Assembly (NCBI GenBank): GCA_947629735.1
Contig: CANREX010000071.1
Span: forward strand, 1 to 7,356
Length of the DNA: 7,356 nt
Direction of reading: 5' to 3'
Origin: an uncultured Clostridia bacterium
GTDB lineage: Bacteria; Bacillota; Clostridia; Christensenellales; Borkfalkiaceae
Shown: piece after piece, positions 1 through 5,491 of the stretch
Numbering within the stretch: the first letter of the stretch is position 1
Layout of the letters: each line of letters opens with the position of its first letter
Program-made: the position numbers and the translations under genes
Notes under the pieces: model-generated
Told to the model about the DNA's origin: nothing
Seen by the model: the letters and a program-made list of their open reading frames with translations, nothing else
Databases searched by the model: none

Positions 1-394
1 TGCCGAAATCCACTATAATTATCGGAAAACCGTACTTTTTGACCGCCGCGACGTTGTTGACGACCCTGTCCGCGCCCACTTCCTTTGCGTTGTCTACGCG
101 CAGATTCATTCCCGTTTTGAGCCCGGGCGCAAGCATGAGCGGCTTGAACCCGAGATAGGTCTTGCTCATTCTTTCGAGGGTGTAATCGAGCTGCGGAACG
201 ACTGATGAAATTATCCCGCCCTCAATATCTTCTATGCCTACGCCGTTGTTTTTGAGTATGCTGACGAGCTGAACCCCGTATTCGTCCGAAGTCTTTTTGA
301 GCTCCGTCGCGACGCGGAAACTGAATTTGAGTTCCTCTCCCTCGAACAGCGCGAATTTTATATTTGTGTTACCTACGTCAAGACAGATTATCAT
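1..394 (-). CDS. coaX: Type III pantothenate kinase CoaX (N-terminal part; gene runs off left edge)
   Basis: This cytoplasmic enzyme phosphorylates pantothenate with ATP, the first step of coenzyme A synthesis. About 131 N-terminal residues are present of a protein that usually has about 255. Visible family motifs are the phosphate-binding loop DVGNT at residues 6-10, the IISSVVPQ segment at 61-68, a PGLKTGM segment around 90-96, and the pantothenate-binding GADR at 107-110, whose Asp109 is the expected catalytic base. The window ends inside the second phosphate motif, at DFG (129-131). The ATG (394-392) overlaps the upstream gene's TGA as ATGA. AGGTG sits 4 nt before it, so translation is probably coupled to the ECF gene. 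The overlap places pantothenate use directly behind a transporter. Known for the family: type III kinases are not feedback-inhibited by CoA and need a monovalent cation. Identification is firm; only the C-terminal half is unseen. Confidence 0.95.
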   Translation of the reverse strand, partial: MIICLDVGNTNIKFALFEGEELKFSFRVATELKKTSDEYGVQLVSILKNNGVGIEDIEGGIISSVVPQLDYTLERMSKTYLGFKPLMLAPGLKTGMNLRVDNAKEVGADRVVNNVAAVKKYGFPIIIVDFG

Positions 395-1038
395 TTTGCA
401 CCTTTTGCGGCACGAATACGCTTGCCAACCGCATTATCGACAATATAAACCGCGGGCGCGCATATTAGATTTATCGCGAATTCAACGAAGAAATTTATAC
501 CTATGCAAAGCACAAATACTATATAGAAAACAGAATAACTCGAAACTTCCATGCCGAGGGCGGAGAATACCTGCGTCAGCGTACCGCCCATACAGAGCGC
601 GCCTATCGCAAATACGCCAGTATTGAATATCGGAGCAGCCGCACTTGCCAGAAAAGTCGCCACATATTTGTTTTTATTGTAAAAAAGCCTGAATACCAAT
701 GCTGACCCTGCGCCCGCCGCAACACCCTTAACTATACAGAGTATTACGGTTAAAGCGCATGAAGCGGGGCTTGCGGTGAGCAATAACAAAGTAAAAGGGT
801 CTAATCCGCCGAGAGCATCGAAGATTACGACAAGACCAAACGCAAGACCCAAAATAGCGCCGCCCCAAACGCCTAAAATCATTCCGCCGAGCACAATCGG
901 CACGAGCACAAAGCTCAATGCGGTCGTCCCGACTTTAAAATAGCCGCTGAAAACCTGCAACACAATGACGAGCGCCAGCAATACGCCAAGATACGCCACG
1001 TTCTTTGCCGAAAAGAACTTTGTCTTTTCATTCTTCAT
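391..1038 (-). CDS. ECF transporter S component, probably pantothenate-specific (PanT-like)
   Basis: This integral membrane protein of 215 residues is the substrate-binding S component of an energy-coupling-factor vitamin transporter. It would need EcfA/EcfA'/EcfT subunits, which are not in this window. Roughly six hydrophobic segments are visible, at about residues 13-33, 38-57, 59-78, 84-115, 126-152 and 168-197. Typical S-component features are the Gly-rich GGMILGVWGG turn (51-60), APIFNTGVFAIG (135-146), and an N..E..N pattern in the last helix (Asn182, Glu186, Asn190). The N and C termini are Lys/Arg-rich, consistent with cytoplasmic ends. The start is well supported: GGAGGT ends 5 nt before the ATG. 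The gene overlaps coaX by 4 nt. Substrate is inferred from that coupling: pantothenate is most likely, because S components often sit beside the gene that uses their vitamin. The sequence alone does not prove the substrate. Confidence 0.85.
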   Translation of the reverse strand: MKNEKTKFFSAKNVAYLGVLLALVIVLQVFSGYFKVGTTALSFVLVPIVLGGMILGVWGGAILGLAFGLVVIFDALGGLDPFTLLLLTASPASCALTVILCIVKGVAAGAGSALVFRLFYNKNKYVATFLASAAAPIFNTGVFAIGALCMGGTLTQVFSALGMEVSSYSVFYIVFVLCIGINFFVEFAINLICAPAVYIVDNAVGKRIRAAKGAK

Positions 1039-1043
1039 AACAC

Positions 1044-1049
1044 ACCTCC
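1044..1049 (-). promoter_or_regulatory. Strong ribosome binding site of the ECF S component gene
   Basis: GGAGGT on the minus strand ends 5 nt before the ATG at 1038. It fixes the start of the transporter gene and contrasts with the weak or absent sites of several other genes in this window. Confidence 0.85.
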
Positions 1050-1065
1050 ATCGGATTTCGTAAAG

Positions 1066-1126
1066 AATATCCGCAGAAAAAAATAATTTAACTTTTATAA
1101 CGGTCGGACTTATATAAAATATCCGC
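1066..1126. repeat. Two direct copies of GCGGATATT flanking the candidate ECF/coaX -10 box
   Basis: On the minus strand GCGGATATT occurs at 1126-1118 and again at 1074-1066, 52 nt apart. Both are preceded by T-rich sequence (TTTTG and TTTTCT). The first copy lies in the spacer of the candidate promoter, between -35 and -10. The second lies in the 5' leader, 28 nt before the ATG. This arrangement would suit a repressor operator. However, two 9-mers in short AT-rich DNA can also arise by chance. Confidence 0.3.
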
Positions 1127-1139
1127 CAAAAGTCATCAA
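1111..1139 (-). promoter_or_regulatory. Candidate sigma-70-type promoter for the ECF S component-coaX operon
   Basis: On the minus strand TTGATG (1139-1134) is followed after 17 nt by TATATA (1116-1111), with TATAAG overlapping it at 1114-1109. The predicted transcript starts near 1104, giving a leader of about 65 nt before the ATG at 1038. Matches are 4/6 in each hexamer, so this is a reasonable but not strong prediction in an AT-rich region. A second, weaker candidate lies about 30 nt upstream: TTGATT at 1169-1164 with TACATT at 1145-1140. Confidence 0.4.
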
Positions 1140-1172
1140 AATGTATGAAATTTTATAAATTTTAATCAATTA

Positions 1173-1220
1173 TAACATTTTATCGCCCGCAACGCAACTA
1201 AATGAGCGGGGTAACATTTT
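1173..1220. repeat. Direct repeat TAACATTTT x2 around a small GC hairpin in the 1039-1333 intergenic region
   Basis: TAACATTTT is found at 1173-1181 and 1212-1220, a 39-nt offset. Between the copies lies a small inverted repeat, CCCGC (1186-1190) and GCGGG (1206-1210), with a 15-nt loop. The GC-rich arms stand out in an otherwise AT-rich region. No U-run follows on either strand, so it is not an intrinsic terminator. Apart from this, the candidate promoter and the GCGGATATT pair, the roughly 295-nt gap between 1039 and 1333 shows no gene or recognisable RNA. Confidence 0.3.
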
Positions 1221-1333
1221 CGGACGAAACAAAATATTATTTAATATAGGCTTATTAAAAAAGTTACCTGCAAAACGCGCTCAGAAATCTACTTTACATA
1301 TTGCCTTTGCAGATAACTTACAGGAGGATGATT

Positions 1334-1552
1334 ATGAACCTTTTTTCGCAGTGCGGCAACAATAGCTGCCTTTGGATTCTCATTCTGTTACTTATCGCGG
1401 CAAGCGTAAGCGACAACGGGCTTGAAGGCGTTCTTGCGGGAAGCTGTACCCCCATATTGGTCGCCCTCATCTACACCATGTGGAAGAACGGCACTATAAG
1501 CAATCTGCTTTGCGGCAATAACGGCGGCTGCGGTTGCGGTTGCAACAACTGA
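1334..1552 (+). CDS. Small membrane protein with Gly/Cys/Asn-rich tail, function unknown
   Basis: I do not recognise a characterised family for this 72-residue protein. It has three visible parts. A short polar N terminus contains CGNNSC (7-12). Hydrophobic stretches run from about 13 to 24 and from 39 to 49. The polar C-terminal tail is built from Cys, Gly and Asn (CGNNGGCGCGCNN, the last 13 residues) and holds four cysteines. AGGAGG (1322-1327) ends 6 nt before the ATG at 1334, which favours this start over the ATG at 1328 or the TTG at 1301. An intrinsic terminator 14 nt after the stop and divergent or convergent neighbours make it a single-gene unit. Small Cys/Gly-rich membrane peptides of this style occur in Clostridia, and some spore-associated peptides look similar, but that link is only a guess. 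The Cys pairs could bind metal or form disulfides. No confident promoter is visible upstream. Confidence 0.75.
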   Translation: MNLFSQCGNNSCLWILILLLIAASVSDNGLEGVLAGSCTPILVALIYTMWKNGTISNLLCGNNGGCGCGCNN

Positions 1553-1565
1553 CCGCCGCAACTTT

Positions 1566-1598
1566 AAAGGGGCTGAATTTTCAGCCCCTTTATTTTTT
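1566..1598 (+). terminator. Intrinsic terminator of the small membrane protein gene
   Basis: An 11-bp perfect stem (AAAGGGGCTGA at 1566-1576 with TCAGCCCCTTT at 1581-1591) has a 4-nt loop. It is followed by A and six T residues (1593-1598). It begins 14 nt after the stop codon at 1552. In the opposite direction, facing the Nudix gene that ends at 1605, the stem gives only TTT before AAAG, so it would be a weak terminator there. Confidence 0.9.
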
Positions 1599-1604
1599 AC
1601 CGAT

Positions 1605-2147
1605 TTATCTCGTGAATTTATCCTTCAACGCCAGATATTTATAAACCGCGCAGACCGTCTTTGCGTCGCAGATCTCGCCCGATTCGATAAGCGCGAGGAC
1701 GTCTTCCAAGGGAAGAAATTCGCAGTTCAGAAATTCCCCGTCGTCCAATTTTTCGCCCACGAATTTTGCTCGGTCGACGAAATATATGTGAATTATCTCG
1801 TCTGTGTAGCCGGGCGAGGGATAAATATCGTTGAGCTTTACCCCGCTTTCCGCGCGGTAACCTGTCTCCTCTTCAAGCTCCCGCCAAGCCGCATTTAACG
1901 GCTCTTCCCCCTCGTCCATCTTTCCCGCGGGGATTTCGTACATTTCCTTGCCGTAAGCGTAGCGGTATTGCCTGACGAGGGCGACTTTGTTATCCTTAAT
2001 AAATAAAACCGCCGCGCCGCCGCAATGCCTGATATACTCCCGCTTTGCGCCGCTCCCGTCGGGGAGTTCGACGTCGTCGAGATAAAGTTTTAAAATTTTT
2101 CCGCCGTACAAAAGGCGGGATGACGTCATCTTTTCGGTCAATTTCAT
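1605..2147 (-). CDS. Nudix hydrolase, ADP-ribose pyrophosphatase type
   Basis: This cytoplasmic Mg-dependent hydrolase of 180 residues probably splits ADP-ribose or a related nucleoside diphosphate sugar into AMP and a sugar phosphate. The Nudix box is complete at residues 75-97: Gly75, Glu81, Arg89-Glu90-Leu91, Glu93-Glu94, Gly96 and Tyr97. It is preceded by the family's EIPAG. About 15 residues after the box lies SPGYTDE (111-117), the proline-containing signature that marks the ADP-ribose pyrophosphatase subgroup. The length is normal for the family. The ATG (2147-2145) overlaps the TGA of the upstream uncharacterised gene, giving ATGA, so the two are co-transcribed and probably translationally coupled. 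No good terminator is seen behind it, except the weak reverse reading of the hairpin at 1566-1591. The fold is certain; exact substrate preference is inferred from the signature. Confidence 0.92.
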   Translation of the reverse strand: MKLTEKMTSSRLLYGGKILKLYLDDVELPDGSGAKREYIRHCGGAAVLFIKDNKVALVRQYRYAYGKEMYEIPAGKMDEGEEPLNAAWRELEEETGYRAESGVKLNDIYPSPGYTDEIIHIYFVDRAKFVGEKLDDGEFLNCEFLPLEDVLALIESGEICDAKTVCAVYKYLALKDKFTR

Positions 2148-2902
2148 AATTCGCCGACAAAACCGCCGAGCTCATCGAACAGCATGCCCGCCGTCTCGCT
2201 GACCTCCCGCGTGTACATGACAAAGTAGTTGTATCCAAAAGTGAGTGCGTTGATGTCCCCGGAGTCGCGCGCTCTAACCGCGGCGGAGAGTCTGTTTAAA
2301 ATGCAGGCGGCGGCGTCCTTGTCGTCCTCCGAAAGCTCGCTTTGCCCGATAAAATCGAGCTCGCGCGCGATGAGCATGCAAATGGCGCTTATCTTGCCCG
2401 TTATATCGCTGCCCCCCGCAATTTCCGCAACCGTTTCCCTGTTTTCCGCCTCCCGCACGTCCCGAACGGCGAGCTCCTGCGAAAAGATGTCGCCGATTAT
2501 GCTTTCGAGGTTGCCTATAATTTCGTCGCAGAACATGTGATAGCTCGCGTAATAGCTGCCGTCCTTGGGGTAATACTTTTGCAAAAACGCGTTTATCTGA
2601 ATGTCGCCGCGGTCGATTTCCACGAGCAGGCAGAAAATAAACGCAAGCCTGTCGCCGCGGGTATCGGGCAGAATTATGCGGCTGCGCCCGAGAGAGCTGT
2701 CCGTCTCTATAAAGCAACGCTCCTTAGCCGCCATGTAGTCGAAGCGGGAAGCGACGGTGTTGAACACGTCGTAGAGCTCCGCGCTGTTCACTATCGATTT
2801 AAGCAGGTCTTTGATTTTGGTCGTCGCCATTATGAATTTGCAATTTCTGACTTCCTCGCATTTGGCAAGAAAATCCAAAACTTCGCTTTTTACGCTGTCC
2901 AC
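2144..2902 (-). CDS. Uncharacterised helical protein, coupled to the Nudix hydrolase
   Basis: I do not recognise a characterised family. The product is about 252 residues, soluble and predicted largely alpha-helical, without a signal peptide or membrane segment. The best-ordered part is the middle: LPDTRGDRLAFIFCLLVEID, followed by a QKYYPKDGSYYASYHMF stretch. This looks like the conserved core of a clostridial protein of unknown function. An acidic, glutamate-rich linker follows, then further amphipathic helices. Two GTG starts are possible. The one at 2911 lacks a ribosome site. The one at 2902 has AGGTGA (2913-2908) 5 nt before it and is preferred. The gene's TGA overlaps the ATG of the Nudix gene, so the two share an operon. 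Upstream, an extended -10 promoter gives a very short leader. Function cannot be assigned; the operon hints only at a link to nucleotide-sugar housekeeping. Confidence 0.8.
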   Translation of the reverse strand: MDSVKSEVLDFLAKCEEVRNCKFIMATTKIKDLLKSIVNSAELYDVFNTVASRFDYMAAKERCFIETDSSLGRSRIILPDTRGDRLAFIFCLLVEIDRGDIQINAFLQKYYPKDGSYYASYHMFCDEIIGNLESIIGDIFSQELAVRDVREAENRETVAEIAGGSDITGKISAICMLIARELDFIGQSELSEDDKDAAACILNRLSAAVRARDSGDINALTFGYNYFVMYTREVSETAGMLFDELGGFVGEL

Positions 2903-2932
2903 TTTTGTCACCTTTTGTTGAAATCTGCTATT

Positions 2933-2960
2933 ATTATATCACAAAGATTTGTAAAATAAA
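2933..2960 (-). promoter_or_regulatory. Extended -10 promoter of the uncharacterised protein-Nudix operon
   Basis: On the minus strand TGATATAAT (2941-2933) combines a perfect TATAAT with the TGn extension that can replace a good -35. The best -35 at the right distance is only TTTATT (2960-2955, 16-nt spacer). Transcription would begin near 2926, about 24 nt before the preferred GTG at 2902. It is divergent from the DUF4364 promoter, with about 20 bp between their upstream elements. Confidence 0.6.
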
Positions 2961-2979
2961 ATATTTTTAAGTAAATATC

Positions 2980-3008
2980 TTGCATTTAACGCCGCAATTT
3001 AGTATAAT
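2980..3008 (+). promoter_or_regulatory. Sigma-70-type promoter of the DUF4364 gene
   Basis: TTGCAT (2980-2985) and a perfect TATAAT (3003-3008) are separated by the ideal 17 nt. Transcription would start near 3015, leaving about 35 nt before the ATG at 3050. The same two hexamers and spacing appear in the nfnA promoter (6441-6413, minus strand). Confidence 0.7.
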
Positions 3009-3049
3009 CATTTTGTATTTTTACACGCAGATTGGTTTTTTTACTGATT

Positions 3050-3574
3050 ATGATAAAATCCGCAGAGACTTCTACAAACAAACTCATCATACTTTTCGTA
3101 TTCGACAAGATGGAGAGCGCGCTGTCCGAAAGGACTATCGTCGACATGTGCTCCACCTCCAACGATTGGATGGGTTATATGGATTGCGTAAACGTCATTC
3201 ACAAGCTGATTGACGATAATTTCATATGCACCGTAAACGAGGACGAGGACGAATTGTACTCAATCACCCCCGACGGCAGGGAAACTCTTGCGAATTTCTA
3301 TATCAATATCCCCAAGAGCGTGCGCGAGGAAATCTCCCAATTCGTAAAAAAGAACAGCGCGAAATACCGCAACCGGCAGGAATGTCGCTCTGACTACTAC
3401 CAGAACAAAGACGGCACTTACACCGTGTTTTTGAAGATACTCGCCCCCGTTCAGCCCCTTATGGAACTTAAATTCGTCGTTCCCGACAGAAAAACGGCGA
3501 ACAAGATATATAAAAAATGGGAAGAAAAAGCCGCGGACGTCTACTCCGTGCTCTACGAAAATTTGTGCGATTAA
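3050..3574 (+). CDS. DUF4364 family winged-helix protein
   Basis: This 174-residue protein resembles the DUF4364 family, common in Clostridia and without a proven function. Residues about 10-85 read as a winged helix-turn-helix: the NKLIILFVFDKM first helix, an ERTIVDMC helix, YMDCVNVIHKLIDDNFI as the likely recognition region, then a two-strand wing ending in YSITPDGRETL. The C-terminal part, about 110-170, holds the family's second domain, with a DYYQNKDGTYTVFLKI strand pair, a VVPDR turn and a final helix (NKIYKKWEEKAADVYSVL). A DNA-binding regulatory role is inferred from the fold, with no target known. The start was set at the ATG at 3050. An in-frame TTG at 3032 would add six hydrophobic residues that do not fit the family N terminus. 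Neither start has a recognisable Shine-Dalgarno site. It is a single gene, divergent from the operon to its left and convergent with the one to its right. Confidence 0.85.
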   Translation: MIKSAETSTNKLIILFVFDKMESALSERTIVDMCSTSNDWMGYMDCVNVIHKLIDDNFICTVNEDEDELYSITPDGRETLANFYINIPKSVREEISQFVKKNSAKYRNRQECRSDYYQNKDGTYTVFLKILAPVQPLMELKFVVPDRKTANKIYKKWEEKAADVYSVLYENLCD

Positions 3575-3590
3575 GTTGTTTTATATTATG

Positions 3591-3632
3591 GAAATAGCGC
3601 GGCGCGTTTTTTAAAACGCGCCGCGCTATTTC
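3591..3632. terminator. Perfect 20-bp inverted repeat between convergent genes, probable bidirectional terminator
   Basis: The arms 3591-3610 and 3613-3632 are exact reverse complements, with only TT between them. The core is GCGCGGCGCG with AT-rich ends, so the RNA hairpin would be extremely stable on either strand. It starts 17 nt after the DUF4364 stop and ends 20 nt before the end of the convergent 136-residue gene. Both directions are therefore served. A classical U-run is missing on both sides; only TATTTCTGCATTT (plus) or TATTTCC (minus) follows the GC core. Termination is inferred from position and stability. Confidence 0.6.
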
Positions 3633-3651
3633 TGCATTTAAACAGCTGTAA

Positions 3652-4062
3652 TCACACAGCCTTTAAAGTATCGTAAAAATTTTTCATATTTCCGCATAGG
3701 CTGTAATAAAAGCACCTGCCTTCATAGCCACTTTCGGAGTTGTATCTGACGATATTGAAGCCGCTCCACTCCTCTTTGACCGCAACGAGCAATTTTTCAA
3801 AGGTCATTCCGCCGCATTGATATGCGCAACCGAAAACAAATTCCGCCCAAACGCCTTTCTGCATGGCGGAAAGCGTGTCGTCGTTCAGACTCACGCCGAA
3901 CGCGGGCATCGTGTGCGCGCCGACAAGCATATCGTTCCACGCAAGGCATATTTCGCCGAATTTTTCGCTGCCGACGGGATAGGTCTTTTTCTCGCCGTCG
4001 ATATAAACGCTTATTTCCTTAGCAAGTTCGGAGATATCTTCCAATCTGACTTCTTCTATCAT
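3652..4062 (-). CDS. Uncharacterised 136-residue protein, third gene of the nfn operon
   Basis: I do not recognise a named family. The protein is soluble, acidic and without a signal peptide. The N-terminal half includes YIDGEKKTYPVGSEKFGEI (20-38), which looks like a beta hairpin, and a charged helix (62-77). The C-terminal half has FEKLLVAVKEEW (88-99), then GFNIVRYNSESGYEGRCFYY (101-120), rich in aromatics. Five cysteines (39, 79, 83, 117, 123) are scattered; Cys79/Cys83 are close, but no standard cluster motif is present. The ATG lies one base after the stop of nfnB with no clear ribosome site, so translation is probably coupled to nfnB. Its place suggests co-expression with the transhydrogenase, but a functional partnership is only inference. 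It ends just before the large inverted repeat at 3591-3632. Confidence 0.8.
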   Translation of the reverse strand: MIEEVRLEDISELAKEISVYIDGEKKTYPVGSEKFGEICLAWNDMLVGAHTMPAFGVSLNDDTLSAMQKGVWAEFVFGCAYQCGGMTFEKLLVAVKEEWSGFNIVRYNSESGYEGRCFYYSLCGNMKNFYDTLKAV

Positions 4063-4063
4063 G

Positions 4064-5491
4064 TTAATAATTTGTCTGTTTTGACGAAATATATTCGTCT
4101 ATCGCCTTTGCCGCGACCTTGCCCGCACCCATTGCCAAAATTACGGTAGCCGCGCCCGTCACCGCGTCGCCGCCCGCAAAAACTCCCGCTTTGGAAGTCG
4201 CTCCCGTCTTTTCGTCCGCGATAATGCCGCCGTGACTGTTGACGTCCAGCCCCTCCGTCGTGCTCTTGATGAGCGGGTTGGGGCTCGTGCCGATAGCCAT
4301 TATAACGCAGTCCACGTCTATGACGTATTCGCTGCCCGCGATTTCCACGGGGCGTCGTCTGCCCTTTTCGTCGGGCTCGCCGAGCTCGCATTTCCTGACC
4401 TTTATCCCCGTGACGAAGCCGTTTTTGACATCGCGCCTGTCCTCGGGGTTGTTATAGCCGATGATCTCCACGGGGTTTCGCAGAATTTCGAACTTTATCC
4501 CCTCTTCTTCCGCGTGCTCGACTTCTTCTTTGCGCGCGGGGAGTTCTTCCATGGAACGACGATAGACTATGTACACGTTCTCCGCGCCCAGCCGCAACGC
4601 CGTGCGCGCCGCGTCCATGGCGACGTTTCCCCCGCCCACTACCGCCACGTTGCGCGCGTGCATAATCGGGGTGCGGCAATCGGGGGAATACGCCTTCATC
4701 AGGTTGCTGCGGGTGAGAAATTCGTTTGCGGAATAAACGCCTTTAAGGCTTTCGCCGGGTATGCCCATAAAGCGGGGCAGACCCGCGCCCGAGCCGATAT
4801 AAACCGCCTCGTAGCCCTGTTCAAACAGCTCGTCCACGGTCAAGGTTTTGCCTACGACCACGTTTGTCTGTATATCCACGCCGTATTTTCCGAGCGTTTC
4901 TATCTCCTTTTTGACTATATTCTTTGGAAGGCGGAATTCGGGAATACCGTATACCAACACGCCGCCCGCGAGGTGCAGCGCCTCGAAAACGGTCACTTTA
5001 TATCCCCTTTTCGCCAAATCGCCCGCGCAGGTCAGTCCGGAAGGACCAGAACCTATCACCGCCACCTTCTTACCGTTGGGACTGGGCGATTTCACTTCGC
5101 CCTTGAAATGCGCGTTGTGGTAATCGGCGACAAATCTTTCCAATCTCCCTATGCCGACGGGCTCGAACTTTATGCCGAGGGTGCATTTGCCCTCGCACTG
5201 CGTTTCCTGCGGGCAAACCCTGCCGCACACCGCGGGAAAGGAAGAGCTTTGGGAAATCATGTCATACGCGCCCTCGAAGTCGCCCGCCTTTATCCTGCTT
5301 ATAAAATCGGGAATGGCGATATTGACGGGGCAGCCCTCAACGCAGGGTCTGTTTTTGCAGTTTAGACATCTGCCCGCTTCGGCGACGGCAATTTCGGCGC
5401 TGTAACCGAGAGCCACCTCTTTGAAGTTGCGCGCCCTTACGGCGGGCTCTTGCACGGGCATTGCGTTTTTCTTGGGTTGAACAGCCATCAT
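4064..5491 (-). CDS. nfnB: NfnB, large subunit of NADH-dependent reduced ferredoxin:NADP+ oxidoreductase (GltD-like)
   Basis: With NfnA, this 475-residue cytoplasmic flavoprotein forms an electron-bifurcating transhydrogenase that reduces NADP+ with reduced ferredoxin and NADH, or runs in reverse. The N terminus carries eight cysteines in two groups, Cys42/45/50/54 and Cys89/93/99/103, for iron-sulfur clusters. Then come the FAD-binding loop GSGPSG (147-152), the second dinucleotide loop GGGNVA (286-291) with YRR (310-312), expected for NADP(H), and the C-terminal FAD motif FAGGDAVTGAA (438-448). Domain order and length match the GltD family, which is often annotated gltA, small subunit of glutamate synthase. 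I call it NfnB because a PyrK-like NfnA gene lies directly upstream and no glutamate synthase large subunit is present. Two adjacent ATGs (5491, 5488) follow GGAGG, which lies 4 and 7 nt before them. The first overlaps the nfnA stop as ATGA, so the subunits are coupled. Confidence 0.93.
   Translation of the reverse strand: MMAVQPKKNAMPVQEPAVRARNFKEVALGYSAEIAVAEAGRCLNCKNRPCVEGCPVNIAIPDFISRIKAGDFEGAYDMISQSSSFPAVCGRVCPQETQCEGKCTLGIKFEPVGIGRLERFVADYHNAHFKGEVKSPSPNGKKVAVIGSGPSGLTCAGDLAKRGYKVTVFEALHLAGGVLVYGIPEFRLPKNIVKKEIETLGKYGVDIQTNVVVGKTLTVDELFEQGYEAVYIGSGAGLPRFMGIPGESLKGVYSANEFLTRSNLMKAYSPDCRTPIMHARNVAVVGGGNVAMDAARTALRLGAENVYIVYRRSMEELPARKEEVEHAEEEGIKFEILRNPVEIIGYNNPEDRRDVKNGFVTGIKVRKCELGEPDEKGRRRPVEIAGSEYVIDVDCVIMAIGTSPNPLIKSTTEGLDVNSHGGIIADEKTGATSKAGVFAGGDAVTGAATVILAMGAGKVAAKAIDEYISSKQTNY

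Noticed and set aside
1039..1333. Riboswitch or tRNA-like RNA in the intergenic region
   Set aside because: Only one short GC hairpin is visible. There are no conserved riboswitch cores, no cloverleaf, and no terminator/antiterminator pair before the ECF gene.
2342..2959. Open frame of 205 codons on the plus strand
   Set aside because: It is antisense to the uncharacterised protein gene and has no ribosome site or promoter. The minus-strand gene has a promoter, a ribosome site and an ATGA coupling to the Nudix gene.
4232..5365. Long open frame (377 codons) on the plus strand opposite nfnB
   Set aside because: It lies wholly antisense to nfnB, whose motifs are unmistakable. Its translation is rich in Arg, His and Ala without domain motifs, which is typical of a shadow of GC-biased codons.
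4064..5491. Glutamate synthase small subunit (GltD) as the function
   Set aside because: The sequence fits the GltD fold, but no large subunit is present and a PyrK-like NfnA overlaps it upstream. The pair is better explained as NfnAB.
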